Source: JAGVSR01 sp964458265 (GTDB lineage: Bacteria; Pseudomonadota; Alphaproteobacteria; Rhizobiales; Hyphomicrobiaceae). Taken from it: 64,000 bases of DNA. A program made the translations under genes and the position numbers. Below are positions 34,521 to 43,408 of this stretch, one piece after another. How positions within the stretch are numbered: the first letter of the stretch is position 1; every line of letters begins with the position of its first letter. The notes under the pieces were generated by a model. The model searched no databases. It had not been told where the DNA came from and worked only from the letters and a program-made list of their open reading frames with translations. Location: NCBI GenBank assembly GCA_964458265.1, contig CAYWIF010000017.1, positions 1-64,000 on the forward strand, written 5' to 3'.

Positions 34521-35834
34521 ATGCTCCGGATCAATATTCCTGGGTCCACTCGCCGGATGGGGCGCGTTTGTTGGGGTAATGCTTTGAGACGCTTTGGGGC
34601 GGCGATCGCGGCCACTGTGGGACTGATCATCGGGGTTGGCGAGGCGGCGGGCCAGAGCTATCGGCTCTGCGCGTTGCGCGAGGGGGCGAGTGGCCCCTGT
34701 ACGTGCGAAGTGAAGGGTGGCGTGCCCGGCGAGTACGTCGCCGTTGGGCGAAGCCGCTGCCGCGGGGCAACGCCGGCAAAGAAGGCGAGCCCCGCCGAGA
34801 GTACGCCTTCCGCCGCGGCCGCCGCACCATCGCAGCCGGAAGCCAGGCCGGACGAGCCGGCCATTGTGACGGGTGGATTGCCGGGATCGCGGAGGGTTGT
34901 CGACGTGCGCGCGCGGGGCAAGCTGCTCTGCGGTATTAACACCGATCTTCTCGGGTTCTCAAAGCAGACGGACGCGGGAAGCTGGATCGGTCTTGATGTT
35001 GATTTCTGCCGTGCGGTTGCGGCGGCGATATTCGGGGTTGCCAACAAGGTCGAGTTCGTGCCGGTGGATACGGTCGCGCGGTTCGATGCGTTGAAGAGTG
35101 GCCAGATCGATATTCTATCGCGCAACACGACTTGGACCATGGAACGCGACACGACCATGGGGCTCGAATTCGCGGGCATCCTCTACATGGATGGCCAGGG
35201 CTTCATGACGAGCGACGAGCGCGGGCTCGTCTCGGCACAGCAGCTCGATGGTCTCAGGGTCTGCGTCGAGGAAGGCACCACATCGCAAGCCAATGCCGCG
35301 TACTATTTCAAGTCGCATAACAGCTCGACCGAGTTGCGGTCGTTTCCGACGCAGAACGCGATGATGGAAGCGTACGGCAAAGGCGAGTGCGAGGCGATTT
35401 CGGGCGACCGGTCCGCGCTCTTTTCGGAACGTGCGGGGATGGCCGAACCGGAAAAGCACGCCATCCTTCCGGAAGTGATCTCCAAGGAGCCACTGGGGCC
35501 GGCGGTTTTGCAGGAGGACCGGGAGTGGGTTGAGATTGTGCGCTGGACGCTGGCGGGGCTGATCAATGCGGAAGAAGTGGGATTGACCAAAGACGCGGCT
35601 GCTTCGGATCGGCCGCTTGAAGGGGAGGCGGCCAGGCTGGTGGACGGAGCGGGCAAGAACGGCGAGCCCATCGGCCTGTCGCGGACCTGGTTGAGGGATG
35701 TGGTCAAGGCGGTCGGCAATTACGGGGAGATGTTCGAGGCCGATCTCGGCAAAGGGAGTCCGCTCGGCATGGAGCGGGGCATCAACGCGCTGTGGAAGCG
35801 CGGGGGCGTGCTTTATGCGCCGCCCATGTGGTGA
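34521..35834 (+). CDS. Amino-acid-type ABC solute-binding protein with N-terminal four-Cys domain
   Basis: About 437 residues. After a signal segment (RRFGAAIAATVGLIIGVGEAAG) comes a small domain with cysteines at 50, 60, 62 and 80, then a 35-residue Ala/Pro/Ser linker, then a full solute-binding domain resembling AapJ/BztA: LLCGINTDLLGFSK, WIGLDVDFCRAVAAAIFG, DILSRNTTWTMERDT, VCVEEGTTSQANAAYY, EAISGDRSAL and the ending GMERGINALWKRGGVLYAPPMW. No permease or ATPase gene is adjacent. The start is uncertain (ATG 34521 or 34557). The N-terminal domain is not one I recognise in binding proteins. Confidence 0.85.
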   Translation: MLRINIPGSTRRMGRVCWGNALRRFGAAIAATVGLIIGVGEAAGQSYRLCALREGASGPCTCEVKGGVPGEYVAVGRSRCRGATPAKKASPAESTPSAAAAAPSQPEARPDEPAIVTGGLPGSRRVVDVRARGKLLCGINTDLLGFSKQTDAGSWIGLDVDFCRAVAAAIFGVANKVEFVPVDTVARFDALKSGQIDILSRNTTWTMERDTTMGLEFAGILYMDGQGFMTSDERGLVSAQQLDGLRVCVEEGTTSQANAAYYFKSHNSSTELRSFPTQNAMMEAYGKGECEAISGDRSALFSERAGMAEPEKHAILPEVISKEPLGPAVLQEDREWVEIVRWTLAGLINAEEVGLTKDAAASDRPLEGEAARLVDGAGKNGEPIGLSRTWLRDVVKAVGNYGEMFEADLGKGSPLGMERGINALWKRGGVLYAPPMW

Positions 35835-35848
35835 AGCAGGCCCGAGCC

Positions 35849-37087
35849 ATGCGTTTCATACCGCTGCGCGCCTTCTGTATTCCTACACGTAGCTTTTGGT
35901 TGGCAGCGTATGTGCTGTCATGCGGCGCGACAGCCGCGGGGGCGCGCGAGCGTGTTCCGCCACCGGAGCCGAGCCGGTCGGCATGGGTGAGCGCGGATGC
36001 GATCCAGCAGATGAGCAGCGCACTTGCGTCCTACCGCGCACTCGCGCGGCAACCGCAGCCTGCCCCACTTCCCAACAAAGGGACCCTTCGCTTCGGAGAC
36101 ACGGGCCAGGCCGTCGCTGATTTGCGCGCGCGCCTGACCATGACTGGCGACCTGCGTGGCCGGGGCGACGCCTATGCATTCGATGAGAACGTCGAGGCGG
36201 CGGTGAAGCGCTATCAATTGCGCAACGGTGTCGAACCGACCGGCATCGTCTATGGCATTACGCAACGGCTGCTCAATGTGCCGCTCGATGTGCGGGTGAG
36301 GCAATTGGAACTCAATCTGCAGCGGATGCAGGAGTTGGCGCCGAAAATTTCCGCGCAGTCCCGCTATATTCTCATGAATTCGGCGAGCTTCGAATTGCAA
36401 GGTATTCAGGGCGGCGCCGTGGCCGTGACGAGCCGCACGATTGCGGGCAAGCGGGCGACGCCGACCCCAATCGTCTCGGCGCAGGTGCAGGCACTCAATA
36501 CGCTGCCGTACTGGCACGTTCCGGGAACAATCGCCAAGGCCGCGCTGATCCCGATGATCCGCAAGGATCCGGATTACCTGTATAAGGAAAGAATTCGGGT
36601 TTTCTCCAGTTTCGGCGGCGAAGAGGTCGATCCCGGCAGCGTCAACTGGTGGGGTCCGGAGGCCGAACGCTACGTATTCCGGCAAGACCCCGGCGAGCAG
36701 AATGCACTGGGCGTGTTGCGGTTCGATATGCCGAACAAGCACATCGTCTACATGCACGACACGCCGATGAAAAACCTGTTTGGCTATTTCGAACGCGCGG
36801 TGAGCGCGGGCTGCGTGCGCCTGCAGAATTTCTGGGGCGTCGCCGATTGGGTGCTTGCGGGGCAAGATGGGCAGACGGCGTCAACTTTGCAGGGCAAGGT
36901 GGCGTCCGGGCAGCAGGCAACCATCCGCTTGAAACAACCCGTGCCGGTGCATTTCATTTATCTCACTGCGTGGATGGACAACGGTACGGTGCAGTTCCGG
37001 AACGATCTCTACAACAGGGACGCCAGCGCATTCGTCAGCGGCGAGGATGTCTCCGCGCGGCCCATGGGGGTTTCGATCGCGCCTTGA
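35849..37087 (+). CDS. L,D-transpeptidase (YkuD fold) with peptidoglycan-binding domain
   Basis: A 412-residue periplasmic enzyme of the YcbB/LdtD type. A signal segment is followed by a peptidoglycan-binding repeat (LRFGDTGQAVADLRARLTMTG ... VKRYQLRNGVEPTGIV, about residues 80-135) and a YkuD catalytic domain with His303 (HDTPMKNLF) and the SAGCVR motif (319-324, nucleophile Cys322). It should make 3-3 peptidoglycan crosslinks or attach proteins. It starts 14 bases after the binding-protein stop, so the two may be co-transcribed. It converges with pcm with one base between stops. Confidence 0.92.
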   Translation: MRFIPLRAFCIPTRSFWLAAYVLSCGATAAGARERVPPPEPSRSAWVSADAIQQMSSALASYRALARQPQPAPLPNKGTLRFGDTGQAVADLRARLTMTGDLRGRGDAYAFDENVEAAVKRYQLRNGVEPTGIVYGITQRLLNVPLDVRVRQLELNLQRMQELAPKISAQSRYILMNSASFELQGIQGGAVAVTSRTIAGKRATPTPIVSAQVQALNTLPYWHVPGTIAKAALIPMIRKDPDYLYKERIRVFSSFGGEEVDPGSVNWWGPEAERYVFRQDPGEQNALGVLRFDMPNKHIVYMHDTPMKNLFGYFERAVSAGCVRLQNFWGVADWVLAGQDGQTASTLQGKVASGQQATIRLKQPVPVHFIYLTAWMDNGTVQFRNDLYNRDASAFVSGEDVSARPMGVSIAP

Positions 37088-37088
37088 T

Positions 37089-37757
37089 TTACGTGCTGTC
37101 CAGCTTCCAGCCATGGATTCCGATGAGCGGCACGAACCGGACACTGGTCAGACATTCGCGATCGTACGTGTTGGCGTTCCGGCGAACGACGCGGATCAGA
37201 TCCTGCGATGCCGGATCGCTGCCGACAGGGACCACCATGCGGCCGCCATCCTGCAACTGTTCCATCAGCGTTTGCGGAACGCCGGGAGCACCGGCCGATA
37301 CCAGAATCGCATCGAACGGGGCTTCTTCCGGCCAGCCTTCGGTTCCATCGGCGCAGCGTATGGCAACGTTCTCAACGCCCGCGGCAACGAGGTTGTCGCG
37401 AGCACGCGCGGCGAGTTCGGGAATGCGCTCAATTGCGTAAACGTGTGACGCAATGCGTGCGAGCACTGCTGCCGCATATCCAGATCCGCCGCCGATCTCG
37501 AGGACCGTTTCCCCGCCTGTCAATTGTAGCGCCGCGATCATATAGGCGACGATGTAGGGCTGGGATATCGTCTGGCCAGCGCCGATGGGGAGCGGGCGGT
37601 CCTCGTAAGCGTGGGCGACGTATGGTGGATCGATGAATTTCTCGCGCGGGACGTGGCGCATGGCGTCGAGCACCTTGGCATCGGATATGCCGCGGCGAGC
37701 AAGTTGGACGTCGACCATTTTCAGGCGTGAGTCCCGCGTGGCTGATGTTTGAGACAT
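37089..37757 (-). CDS. pcm: Protein-L-isoaspartate O-methyltransferase
   Basis: A 222-residue SAM-dependent enzyme that repairs isoaspartyl residues in damaged proteins. Motif I is VLEIGGGSGYAAAVLA, with AGQTISQPYIVAYM before it and FDAILVSAGAPGVP after it. Length is normal. ATG 37757 was chosen over the upstream frame start at 37787 from homology; no obvious SD. It may share a promoter region with the lipoprotein gene upstream on the same strand, 91 bases away. Confidence 0.95.
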   Translation of the reverse strand: MSQTSATRDSRLKMVDVQLARRGISDAKVLDAMRHVPREKFIDPPYVAHAYEDRPLPIGAGQTISQPYIVAYMIAALQLTGGETVLEIGGGSGYAAAVLARIASHVYAIERIPELAARARDNLVAAGVENVAIRCADGTEGWPEEAPFDAILVSAGAPGVPQTLMEQLQDGGRMVVPVGSDPASQDLIRVVRRNANTYDRECLTSVRFVPLIGIHGWKLDST

Positions 37758-37848
37758 GGCGGCCTCACGGGATGCCCGGACGCACAATTAGCGCACGGCA
37801 CCGCGACGGCGTTCATTGCGTTCGATCAAGTCTGTCAGCGAAAGTTGA

Positions 37849-38694
37849 CTAGCTTTTTTTGGCTTCGTCGGCGCCAATTTTCTTGATGTCCGGGAGGTCC
37901 GTATCGCGCGCGTCGCGCAGCGTGACATTGGGTGCGTCGCCGCGCACGGGTTCGACGACGATTTCGGCGGCCTTGATGCAAACGGGTACACGATCGGGCA
38001 GGAACTTCTGCGTGATCGAAACGAGACCATTGTTGTCCTTGAAGGTGATGTCGGCCTTGCCGGTGGCGATCTCCTTGACCTGTGCCTCGCTGCCGAGCTT
38101 GGCAAGATCGTCGCGCTTCAGCGCATAGCTGATCGCTCCGGCGCGGATCGACTCGCGGACGAGGAAATATTTGCTGCCCGGCTTCGGTTTTACGTCGGTC
38201 TTGAAGCGTTCGAGAATTTGGTCGGCGACCTGATCGTCAATGGAATCCGCCATCATGTCGGAAACAACGATATCGATCTTGAGACTCTTCTTGAAATCAG
38301 CGTTGGTGGCGGCGGTGAGGCCCGGCAGCGCGTTTTGCAGAACAGCGAAGGATACGCCCGCGCTCGATTTCTGCGCGTCGGAGAACGTGTAGTCGGCAAT
38401 CTTGATATTGCGACGATAGCCCTTCATGGCGAGGACGGCCTGATCTTCGCCGTAAGCGGTCACGCGATAGAACGTGCCGCTCTTGTCGAGACGGTAGACG
38501 GACCCAGCCGGATCGAAACCATTGGGTACCAGCGGGCACTCGAAGCCGTTGGGTACGCCTGGGAGCATCTGTGGTGATTTTTCGATCGATCCTGCGATCA
38601 GGGCCGCATTGGCATCGGGCAACTGTGGTGCGCAAGCCGCAAGCGGCAGGCTCGATAACGCGACGGCGGCCAGAATTGTGGCGGATGCTCGCAT
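37849..38694 (-). CDS. Hypothetical lipoprotein
   Basis: A 281-residue protein with a lipoprotein signal ending in SSLPLAAC. The mature part has no catalytic motif I recognise; it contains PNGFECPLVPNGFDPAGSVYRLD, a predicted alpha/beta middle and a charged C-terminus. An envelope lipoprotein of unknown function is the most I can say. ATG 38694 gives a 21-residue signal. It is upstream of pcm on the same strand. Confidence 0.7.
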   Translation of the reverse strand: MRASATILAAVALSSLPLAACAPQLPDANAALIAGSIEKSPQMLPGVPNGFECPLVPNGFDPAGSVYRLDKSGTFYRVTAYGEDQAVLAMKGYRRNIKIADYTFSDAQKSSAGVSFAVLQNALPGLTAATNADFKKSLKIDIVVSDMMADSIDDQVADQILERFKTDVKPKPGSKYFLVRESIRAGAISYALKRDDLAKLGSEAQVKEIATGKADITFKDNNGLVSITQKFLPDRVPVCIKAAEIVVEPVRGDAPNVTLRDARDTDLPDIKKIGADEAKKS

Positions 38695-38796
38695 TGCCGA
38701 TCTCCCCATATCCCCGAAGGCGTTTGTAGGACTGTGCGCGGGTGGCGGCAATGCGCGCGGTGCGGCGCGCGAGCAACAATCCTGGGTTTTGCGCGT

Positions 38797-39816
38797 TCAA
38801 TCCTGAAAAAGCGCAAGTGAAACCGCCGGTGCGCAGGCCGTCGCCCAGGTGGCCAATTCCGGCGGGGCACCAGCAAGTTCGGCGAACGGGATGACCCGGC
38901 GGTTCAAGCGCGCGCCAATGCCGGCAACATCCGGCGCGCCGATACCGGCTGCGATGACGGGCGCGGAGCGGGGCAAGGCCGCGCGCGAGATCACCTGTAA
39001 GGTGCCGTCGTGAACGGAGCGCAACTGCTCTTCGCGGACATATGCGGCAACCGTCTGCCAATCCTCAAAAGAACCTTCACTTGCGTCGCGGCCCAACATG
39101 CGCGCCAAGCGCACGATGCTGCTTTCGACGGACTTGTCCTTGCCGTCAGCCGTGGCCTGCTGATCGATTGCGGAGAGGTCGGCGCCGAGGACGCGGCGGA
39201 CGTCGGCCATTGTCGCGAGGTATTCGCGTGCCAGGGTCACCCATTCGCCGCGGAAGGGTGCGCGCGTGGCAACGCCCATGACGGCGGTCCGCGTATAGCC
39301 GGTGTAGACGAGTTCGCCGGTCGTCTGGCGGGTCGCGTCGGTGAGGCCGGCTGGCATGGCCCGGCCGTCCCGGATCGGGATGATGTCGGCCGTCGTCGAG
39401 CCGAAATCGATGACGAGCGCATCGGCGTGGGTGCGCGCGGCGAACGCGGCGGTGGCGAGGAAATTGGTGGAGCCAACGTCGCGGGTATGGGCGAGGGCGT
39501 CGCTCGCGGCGCCAAGTCCGCGCGGTCCGATCCAGAAGCGTACGCCCTCACCGAATTCGGCAGTGATGCGCCGCACAATCGTCTCGACGCCCACCGTTCG
39601 ATCGGGAAACACGTCGGACAATTCGCCGGTCATCGTGACGGCGATTGATTTTGCATTCGCAAGCATCGGCGCGGCCTTGCGAAGTGCGGTGTCCAGCTTC
39701 TCCAGTCCCAACCAGAGGCGGCAGCGAAATTGCTGCACCGCAACGAGGCGCGTTCCATCGGCGATTGCGACCTTCAAATGGGCACCGCCGACATCGATCC
39801 CCGCGCGTATGTTCAT
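38797..39816 (-). CDS. H4MPT-linked C1 pathway protein, MfnF-like (hydantoinase/oxoprolinase fold)
   Basis: A 339-residue ASKHA-fold protein: AGIDVGGAHLKVAIADG at the N-terminus, DALVIDFGSTTADIIPI for the second phosphate loop and VIAAGIGAP near the C-terminus. It matches the hydantoinase/oxoprolinase-type family linked to H4MPT C1 transfer in methylotrophs and to MfnF of methanogens, which joins the furan and tyramine-glutamate parts of methanofuran. Role in making the bacterial methanofuran analogue is inferred from homology and island context. Divergent from the HisA-like gene, 67 bases apart. Confidence 0.88.
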   Translation of the reverse strand: MNIRAGIDVGGAHLKVAIADGTRLVAVQQFRCRLWLGLEKLDTALRKAAPMLANAKSIAVTMTGELSDVFPDRTVGVETIVRRITAEFGEGVRFWIGPRGLGAASDALAHTRDVGSTNFLATAAFAARTHADALVIDFGSTTADIIPIRDGRAMPAGLTDATRQTTGELVYTGYTRTAVMGVATRAPFRGEWVTLAREYLATMADVRRVLGADLSAIDQQATADGKDKSVESSIVRLARMLGRDASEGSFEDWQTVAAYVREEQLRSVHDGTLQVISRAALPRSAPVIAAGIGAPDVAGIGARLNRRVIPFAELAGAPPELATWATACAPAVSLALFQD

Positions 39817-39883
39817 CTAAGAAGTCTCCTTGAATTTCGGCGAACTCTAAGCCACCAATTCGCACTGGGGAGGAATAAAAAGA

Positions 39884-40582
39884 ATGCTGATTATCCCGGT
39901 CATCGATATTCGGGGTGGCGTAGCCGTGCGCGCTGTTGCCGGCGAGAGAGCCCACTACAGACCCATCAAAACGCCGCTCGCCGACAGTGCGGATCCAATT
40001 GCTGTGGCACGCGGTTACCAATCTGTCTTTCCGTTTCCGACGCTGTACTTAGCGGACCTCGACGGGATCGAAGGGCGCGGCTCGAACCGTGTCATTCACA
40101 GCCGCGTGGCCGATGCCTGGGATGGCGGGGATATTTGGCTCGACGACGGCTCGATCGAGGCGCCGCCCGCACATCAACGCGTGCGGCCGGTCATCGGTTC
40201 GGAAACATTGCTTGCCGCGGGCGCGTGTCAATCGATGCTCGGCGGGCGGCCGCTCAACCGCAGCGGGATCCTGTCACTCGATTTTCATGGACTGACTTTC
40301 ATGGGGCCGCCGGAATTGCTGGCCTACCCGTCCATGTGGCCAGGCGCCGTTATCGTCATGACGCTCGCCAATGTCGGTCGTGGCGATGGACCTGATCTCA
40401 AGCGCGTCGCGTCGGTGGCCCTTATGGCAGGTCCGTCGCGGCGCGTGTTCGCGGCAGGCGGCGTGCGGCACATGGATGACATACGAGCCTTGCGGGACGC
40501 GGGTGCGGCGGGTGTGCTTGTGGCCACGGCTCTGCATCAAGGCAAAATAAAAGCCGGCGATCTTGAGTTGATCGCCGGCTGA
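39884..40582 (+). CDS. HisA/HisF-like TIM-barrel protein of the H4MPT island
   Basis: A 232-residue beta/alpha barrel. Asp8 (IPVIDIRGG) and Asp133 (LSLDFHG) correspond to the two catalytic aspartates of HisA, and the C-terminal phosphate-binding segment VFAAGGVRHMDD and GAAGVLVATALHQG is intact. Overall it is far from true HisA and matches the HisA/HisF-related family found in methanogens and H4MPT-using methylotrophs. It has no histidine genes around it. A sugar-phosphate isomerisation in cofactor synthesis is inference. A terminator overlaps its stop codon. Confidence 0.85.
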   Translation: MLIIPVIDIRGGVAVRAVAGERAHYRPIKTPLADSADPIAVARGYQSVFPFPTLYLADLDGIEGRGSNRVIHSRVADAWDGGDIWLDDGSIEAPPAHQRVRPVIGSETLLAAGACQSMLGGRPLNRSGILSLDFHGLTFMGPPELLAYPSMWPGAVIVMTLANVGRGDGPDLKRVASVALMAGPSRRVFAAGGVRHMDDIRALRDAGAAGVLVATALHQGKIKAGDLELIAG

Positions 40583-40592
40583 GAGTTTTTTA
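40553..40592 (+). terminator. Rho-independent terminator overlapping the end of the HisA-like gene
   Basis: A perfect 10-bp stem (40553-40562 with 40570-40579) with a 7-base loop, followed by TGAGAGTTTTTT. The 3' end of the coding region, including the last sense codons, forms the stem. Confidence 0.88.
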
Positions 40593-40738
40593 GTCCACAC
40601 ATTGCGAGTGGTTTGGGGAGCCCACTCGATGTGTCAGCCGTTCCAACGGCCGGAGAGTATTCTACCCAATCGCTGCAGCAGACCCGCTTTCATAGGAGGG
40701 GTGTTGTTGGTGTTTTCCTGCTGTGGACGGTTTCCGCT

Positions 40739-41251
40739 TCAAGACTTGGCGCCGAACGGATGAGCGGCCGAGTTGCGCTGAGCGGTGGCCTCGGCAGCGG
40801 TCGGCTTGCCGGCAACGGCGCGGGCGATCGCTTCCTTGGTGGCGCGGTAGTTGTAGTCCTGGATCTTGGCGTCGTCGGCTGCTTCCCAGTGGATGAACAC
40901 GCCGACGCAAACGTAGACGTCGTCGGCTTCGTTCGCCGGGATGATGCCTTCGGCAACTGCGTCCTGAACCGCCTTGGCCACGCCGTACTGTGCCGGTCCG
41001 AACATCTGGACAGCCTGGCGGGCGTCCTTGATGGTAACCTTGTTGAACATCACGGTGTTGGGCTTGCAGGGGAGGTTCGGCGCGATCACGGCGAGGAGCG
41101 ACGTGAAGCCGTCCTTGTTGTTCGTGAGCGAGTTGCAGAACGCGGTTTCGACAGCGCTGCCGCGCGGACCGATGAGAAGGTCGATGTGAGCGACTTCGTT
41201 GCCGTCGCCGACGAGCGACTCGCCGACCAGTACGCGATTGATCTTGGCCAT
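40739..41251 (-). CDS. fae: Formaldehyde-activating enzyme
   Basis: A 170-residue enzyme that condenses formaldehyde with tetrahydromethanopterin to methylene-H4MPT, the entry of the C1 oxidation pathway and a marker for methylotrophy. The sequence follows Fae closely: HIDLLIGPRGSAVETAFCNS, KPNTVMFNKVTIKDARQAVQ, FGPAQYGVAKAVQDAVAEGI and VFIHWEAADD. ATG 41251 has GGGAGGA 9 bases upstream. A 300-base leader with palindromes separates it from the CitG-like gene; it is probably transcribed alone. Confidence 0.98.
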   Translation of the reverse strand: MAKINRVLVGESLVGDGNEVAHIDLLIGPRGSAVETAFCNSLTNNKDGFTSLLAVIAPNLPCKPNTVMFNKVTIKDARQAVQMFGPAQYGVAKAVQDAVAEGIIPANEADDVYVCVGVFIHWEAADDAKIQDYNYRATKEAIARAVAGKPTAAEATAQRNSAAHPFGAKS

Positions 41252-41551
41252 TAGTGGGGTTCCTCCCAGTTTCGAACATACAAAATGAGCCGGCGCGCGC
41301 CGGGGATATCCCGGGGTGAACCGATCTCGATCGTTCCTAGCTATCGGTGGAGACAGGGAACGGTGATGAAAGCGACACCGGACCGGATCACCAGATAGCG
41401 GCGCGCCTAGAGCACCGGGCCCTATTAGCCACAGAGGCCCCTTTTCGACAAGGGGCGATCCGCCTTTAGTCCAAGGAGGGGGTGATTGCCATTGTCGCAC
41501 GATGGGCGCGTACAACGCGCCGTTGCGCGCTAAGGCGTCTAAACCTTGGAA
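41252..41551 (-). promoter_or_regulatory. fae leader/promoter region with palindromes
   Basis: This 300-base stretch has no supported gene. It should carry the fae promoter. Two GC-rich palindromes lie close to the fae start: CCGGCGCGCGCCGG at 41290-41303 and CCGGGGATATCCCGG-like at 41301-41316. Further upstream a 7-bp stem, GCCCCTT/AAGGGGC, lies near 41434-41456. Their function is not known. Confidence 0.4.
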
Positions 41552-42457
41552 TCATTCGAGATTTCTCGGTCTGAAAGGTCCGGCGAGTGGGCCGTCGAGG
41601 CGGTCTTGCAAGCCGGCCGCGAAGGCGCTGGCGCACATCAGGTCGGCCAGCGATCCGGGGTTGGTGCCCGATGCTTTCAGTTCCGCATCGAAGGCCAGGA
41701 GACGGGCTCGGTTTTCGGCCGTGTTGATGGACGCGATGGAGGGCAGGGACAGCGATTTCAGGACTGCTGCGGCGCGCGACCGGACCTCGGCCGCGCGGGC
41801 GGGTCCATGCTTGCGGATGATGTGCGTGTCGGGGCGGCTTGCAAGCTGCGTGAGAAATAGATGGGCCAGGGCTTCCTCCGGCGAGGCGCCCGCGGCGAGG
41901 GTTGCCGTGTAGGTGCGGGCGTTGTCGAAGACGCCGGCGAAGGCGGTTGCGTATTCGGCGGCAATCATGTCCCGCGCAGCCGCGGCGCGCATGGCGTCGA
42001 GCAGGGTCCAGGCTGGTGGGGGGTCGGCGCGCACGTCGCCGGCTTCTTCGCCGAGTCCCGCCGGACTGGCGTTGGTGATGGCCTTATAAACTTCGCGAGC
42101 ATCCGTGTGGTCGAGAGCCGCGAGTACCGCCTGGAGTTTTATCTCGAGTGGTGCGGAACCGGGCGCTTCGGCCGCCGCCGCGAGTGGTGCGCAGAGTAAG
42201 ATTATGCCGAGATTGGTATTCTGTCCAACGGCGGCGAATGTCGCTTCGACGGCGCGGCGGATGCGGGTGCCGACGGGGAAATCCGGATTGGCGACATGCG
42301 GCGCGGAGACATCGGCGCTGCGGTCGAAATCCGCGACCGTCATGCGGTGGCCATCCGCGAAGATGTGTACGTTGCCGGGCTTTAGTGTGCGCACTTCGAG
42401 ACGGCAGGCGGCGCGGTAAGCCTGCGCAACGATTTCGCGCGGCAGGGCGGCGCTCAT
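41552..42457 (-). CDS. CitG/MdcB-like triphosphoribosyl-dephospho-CoA synthase family protein of the H4MPT island
   Basis: A 301-residue all-helical protein of the triphosphoribosyl-dephospho-CoA synthase family. The N-terminal block VRTLKPGNVHIFADGHRM and the central TNLGIILLCAPLAAAAE are typical. Such a homologue is a regular member of bacterial H4MPT clusters, where no citrate lyase or malonate decarboxylase is present, so a nucleotide or ribosyl-phosphate transfer in H4MPT synthesis is likely but unproven. Its start overlaps the stop of the RimK-like gene (ATGA). Confidence 0.85.
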   Translation of the reverse strand: MSAALPREIVAQAYRAACRLEVRTLKPGNVHIFADGHRMTVADFDRSADVSAPHVANPDFPVGTRIRRAVEATFAAVGQNTNLGIILLCAPLAAAAEAPGSAPLEIKLQAVLAALDHTDAREVYKAITNASPAGLGEEAGDVRADPPPAWTLLDAMRAAAARDMIAAEYATAFAGVFDNARTYTATLAAGASPEEALAHLFLTQLASRPDTHIIRKHGPARAAEVRSRAAAVLKSLSLPSIASINTAENRARLLAFDAELKASGTNPGSLADLMCASAFAAGLQDRLDGPLAGPFRPRNLE

Positions 42458-43398
42458 GCTGGCTGGCGCTCGGCGACTGCGGCAAGAAAATCCTCGGCCA
42501 GGGTCCAGGCAATGTTGACGTCGGTGACGCTCTGCAGGCCCTTCCAGGCGGGGTTGGAGTTAATTTCGAGGACGAGAAGCTTGCCCGTTTCGTCGCGTAT
42601 GAGATCGACGCCGGCGTAATCAGCGCCGATAGCGCGGGCCGCCTCTAGAGCCAGATGCGTCATCTCCGGTTCGTTGGCGACGGCGTGCGGTTCAGCGCCC
42701 TGGTGGACATTCGTGATCCAGGTGCGGCCGACGCGGGCCATGGCCGCCAGCACGCGGCCGCGCGAAACGAACAGGCGCCAGTCTTCGAACCGTGTGTCGG
42801 TGTCGCCGCGCAGGTAGCGCTGGACGTAATAAACGCCGCCGACTTCGGACGGATCGGGGAGTTGGTCCGGCGTTGCAACGCGACGGACCCCGTTGCCCTG
42901 GCTGCCGAACAGCGGCTTGACGACGATCGGGCGGTTGGCGTCGCTTGCGAATTTCTGCGCTGTCTCGATGCCTTCGGCTGCGCGCGTGTCCGGCACGGGG
43001 AGGCCAGCCTTTTGAAACAGGAACGTCGCCGTCGACTTGTCGACGCAGCGCTCGATCACGCGCGCGTCGTTCCACACCCGCACGCCGCTTTCGCGGAGCG
43101 CATGGAGGATGCCGAGGCGCAGCGTGATCTGTTCGAGGCTGCCCGTCGAAACCGAGCGCACGAAGGCTCCGTCCGGCAGTTCGCCGTCGAAGCCGGGGAT
43201 GGCGATGCCGGAGGGAAGGCGGGTGTCGAAGGCGCAGAATTTGAGGCACGTTGTGACGACTTGCGCACCGCGTGCCTGCAACGCTTCGCGCAGACGCCGC
43301 GCGTGCCAATCACCAGCGCCGTCCTCCACGAACAGCACGATACGCGGTCCTGAAGAACCGGATCCGCGTGCCGTGATGGAGAAGGGCGGCGTCGTCAT
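42454..43398 (-). CDS. RimK-type ATP-grasp ligase (H4MPT pathway; MptN-like)
   Basis: A 314-residue ATP-grasp enzyme of the RimK/MptN branch. ATP-binding segments include PIVVKPLFGSQGNGV, and the metal site is near LLVLEINSNPAWKGLQ. In methanogens MptN adds glutamate to H4MPT; in methylotrophs the homologous gene lies beside mch. Which amino-acid or other moiety is ligated here is inference. It starts 10 bases after mch stop and overlaps the CitG-like gene downstream. Confidence 0.88.
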   Translation of the reverse strand: MTTPPFSITARGSGSSGPRIVLFVEDGAGDWHARRLREALQARGAQVVTTCLKFCAFDTRLPSGIAIPGFDGELPDGAFVRSVSTGSLEQITLRLGILHALRESGVRVWNDARVIERCVDKSTATFLFQKAGLPVPDTRAAEGIETAQKFASDANRPIVVKPLFGSQGNGVRRVATPDQLPDPSEVGGVYYVQRYLRGDTDTRFEDWRLFVSRGRVLAAMARVGRTWITNVHQGAEPHAVANEPEMTHLALEAARAIGADYAGVDLIRDETGKLLVLEINSNPAWKGLQSVTDVNIAWTLAEDFLAAVAERQPA

Positions 43399-43408
43399 TG
43401 GCTTCGCG

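Noticed and set aside
39884..40582. Histidine biosynthesis gene hisA
   Set aside because: The sequence is far from true HisA, no other his genes are near, and the neighbours are H4MPT genes.
41252..41551. Riboswitch in the fae leader
   Set aside because: Palindromes are present but no conserved riboswitch core that I can recognise; it was recorded only as a leader region.
41552..42457. Citrate lyase or malonate decarboxylase accessory gene citG/mdcB
   Set aside because: No citrate lyase or malonate decarboxylase genes are present; this family is a standard member of H4MPT clusters.
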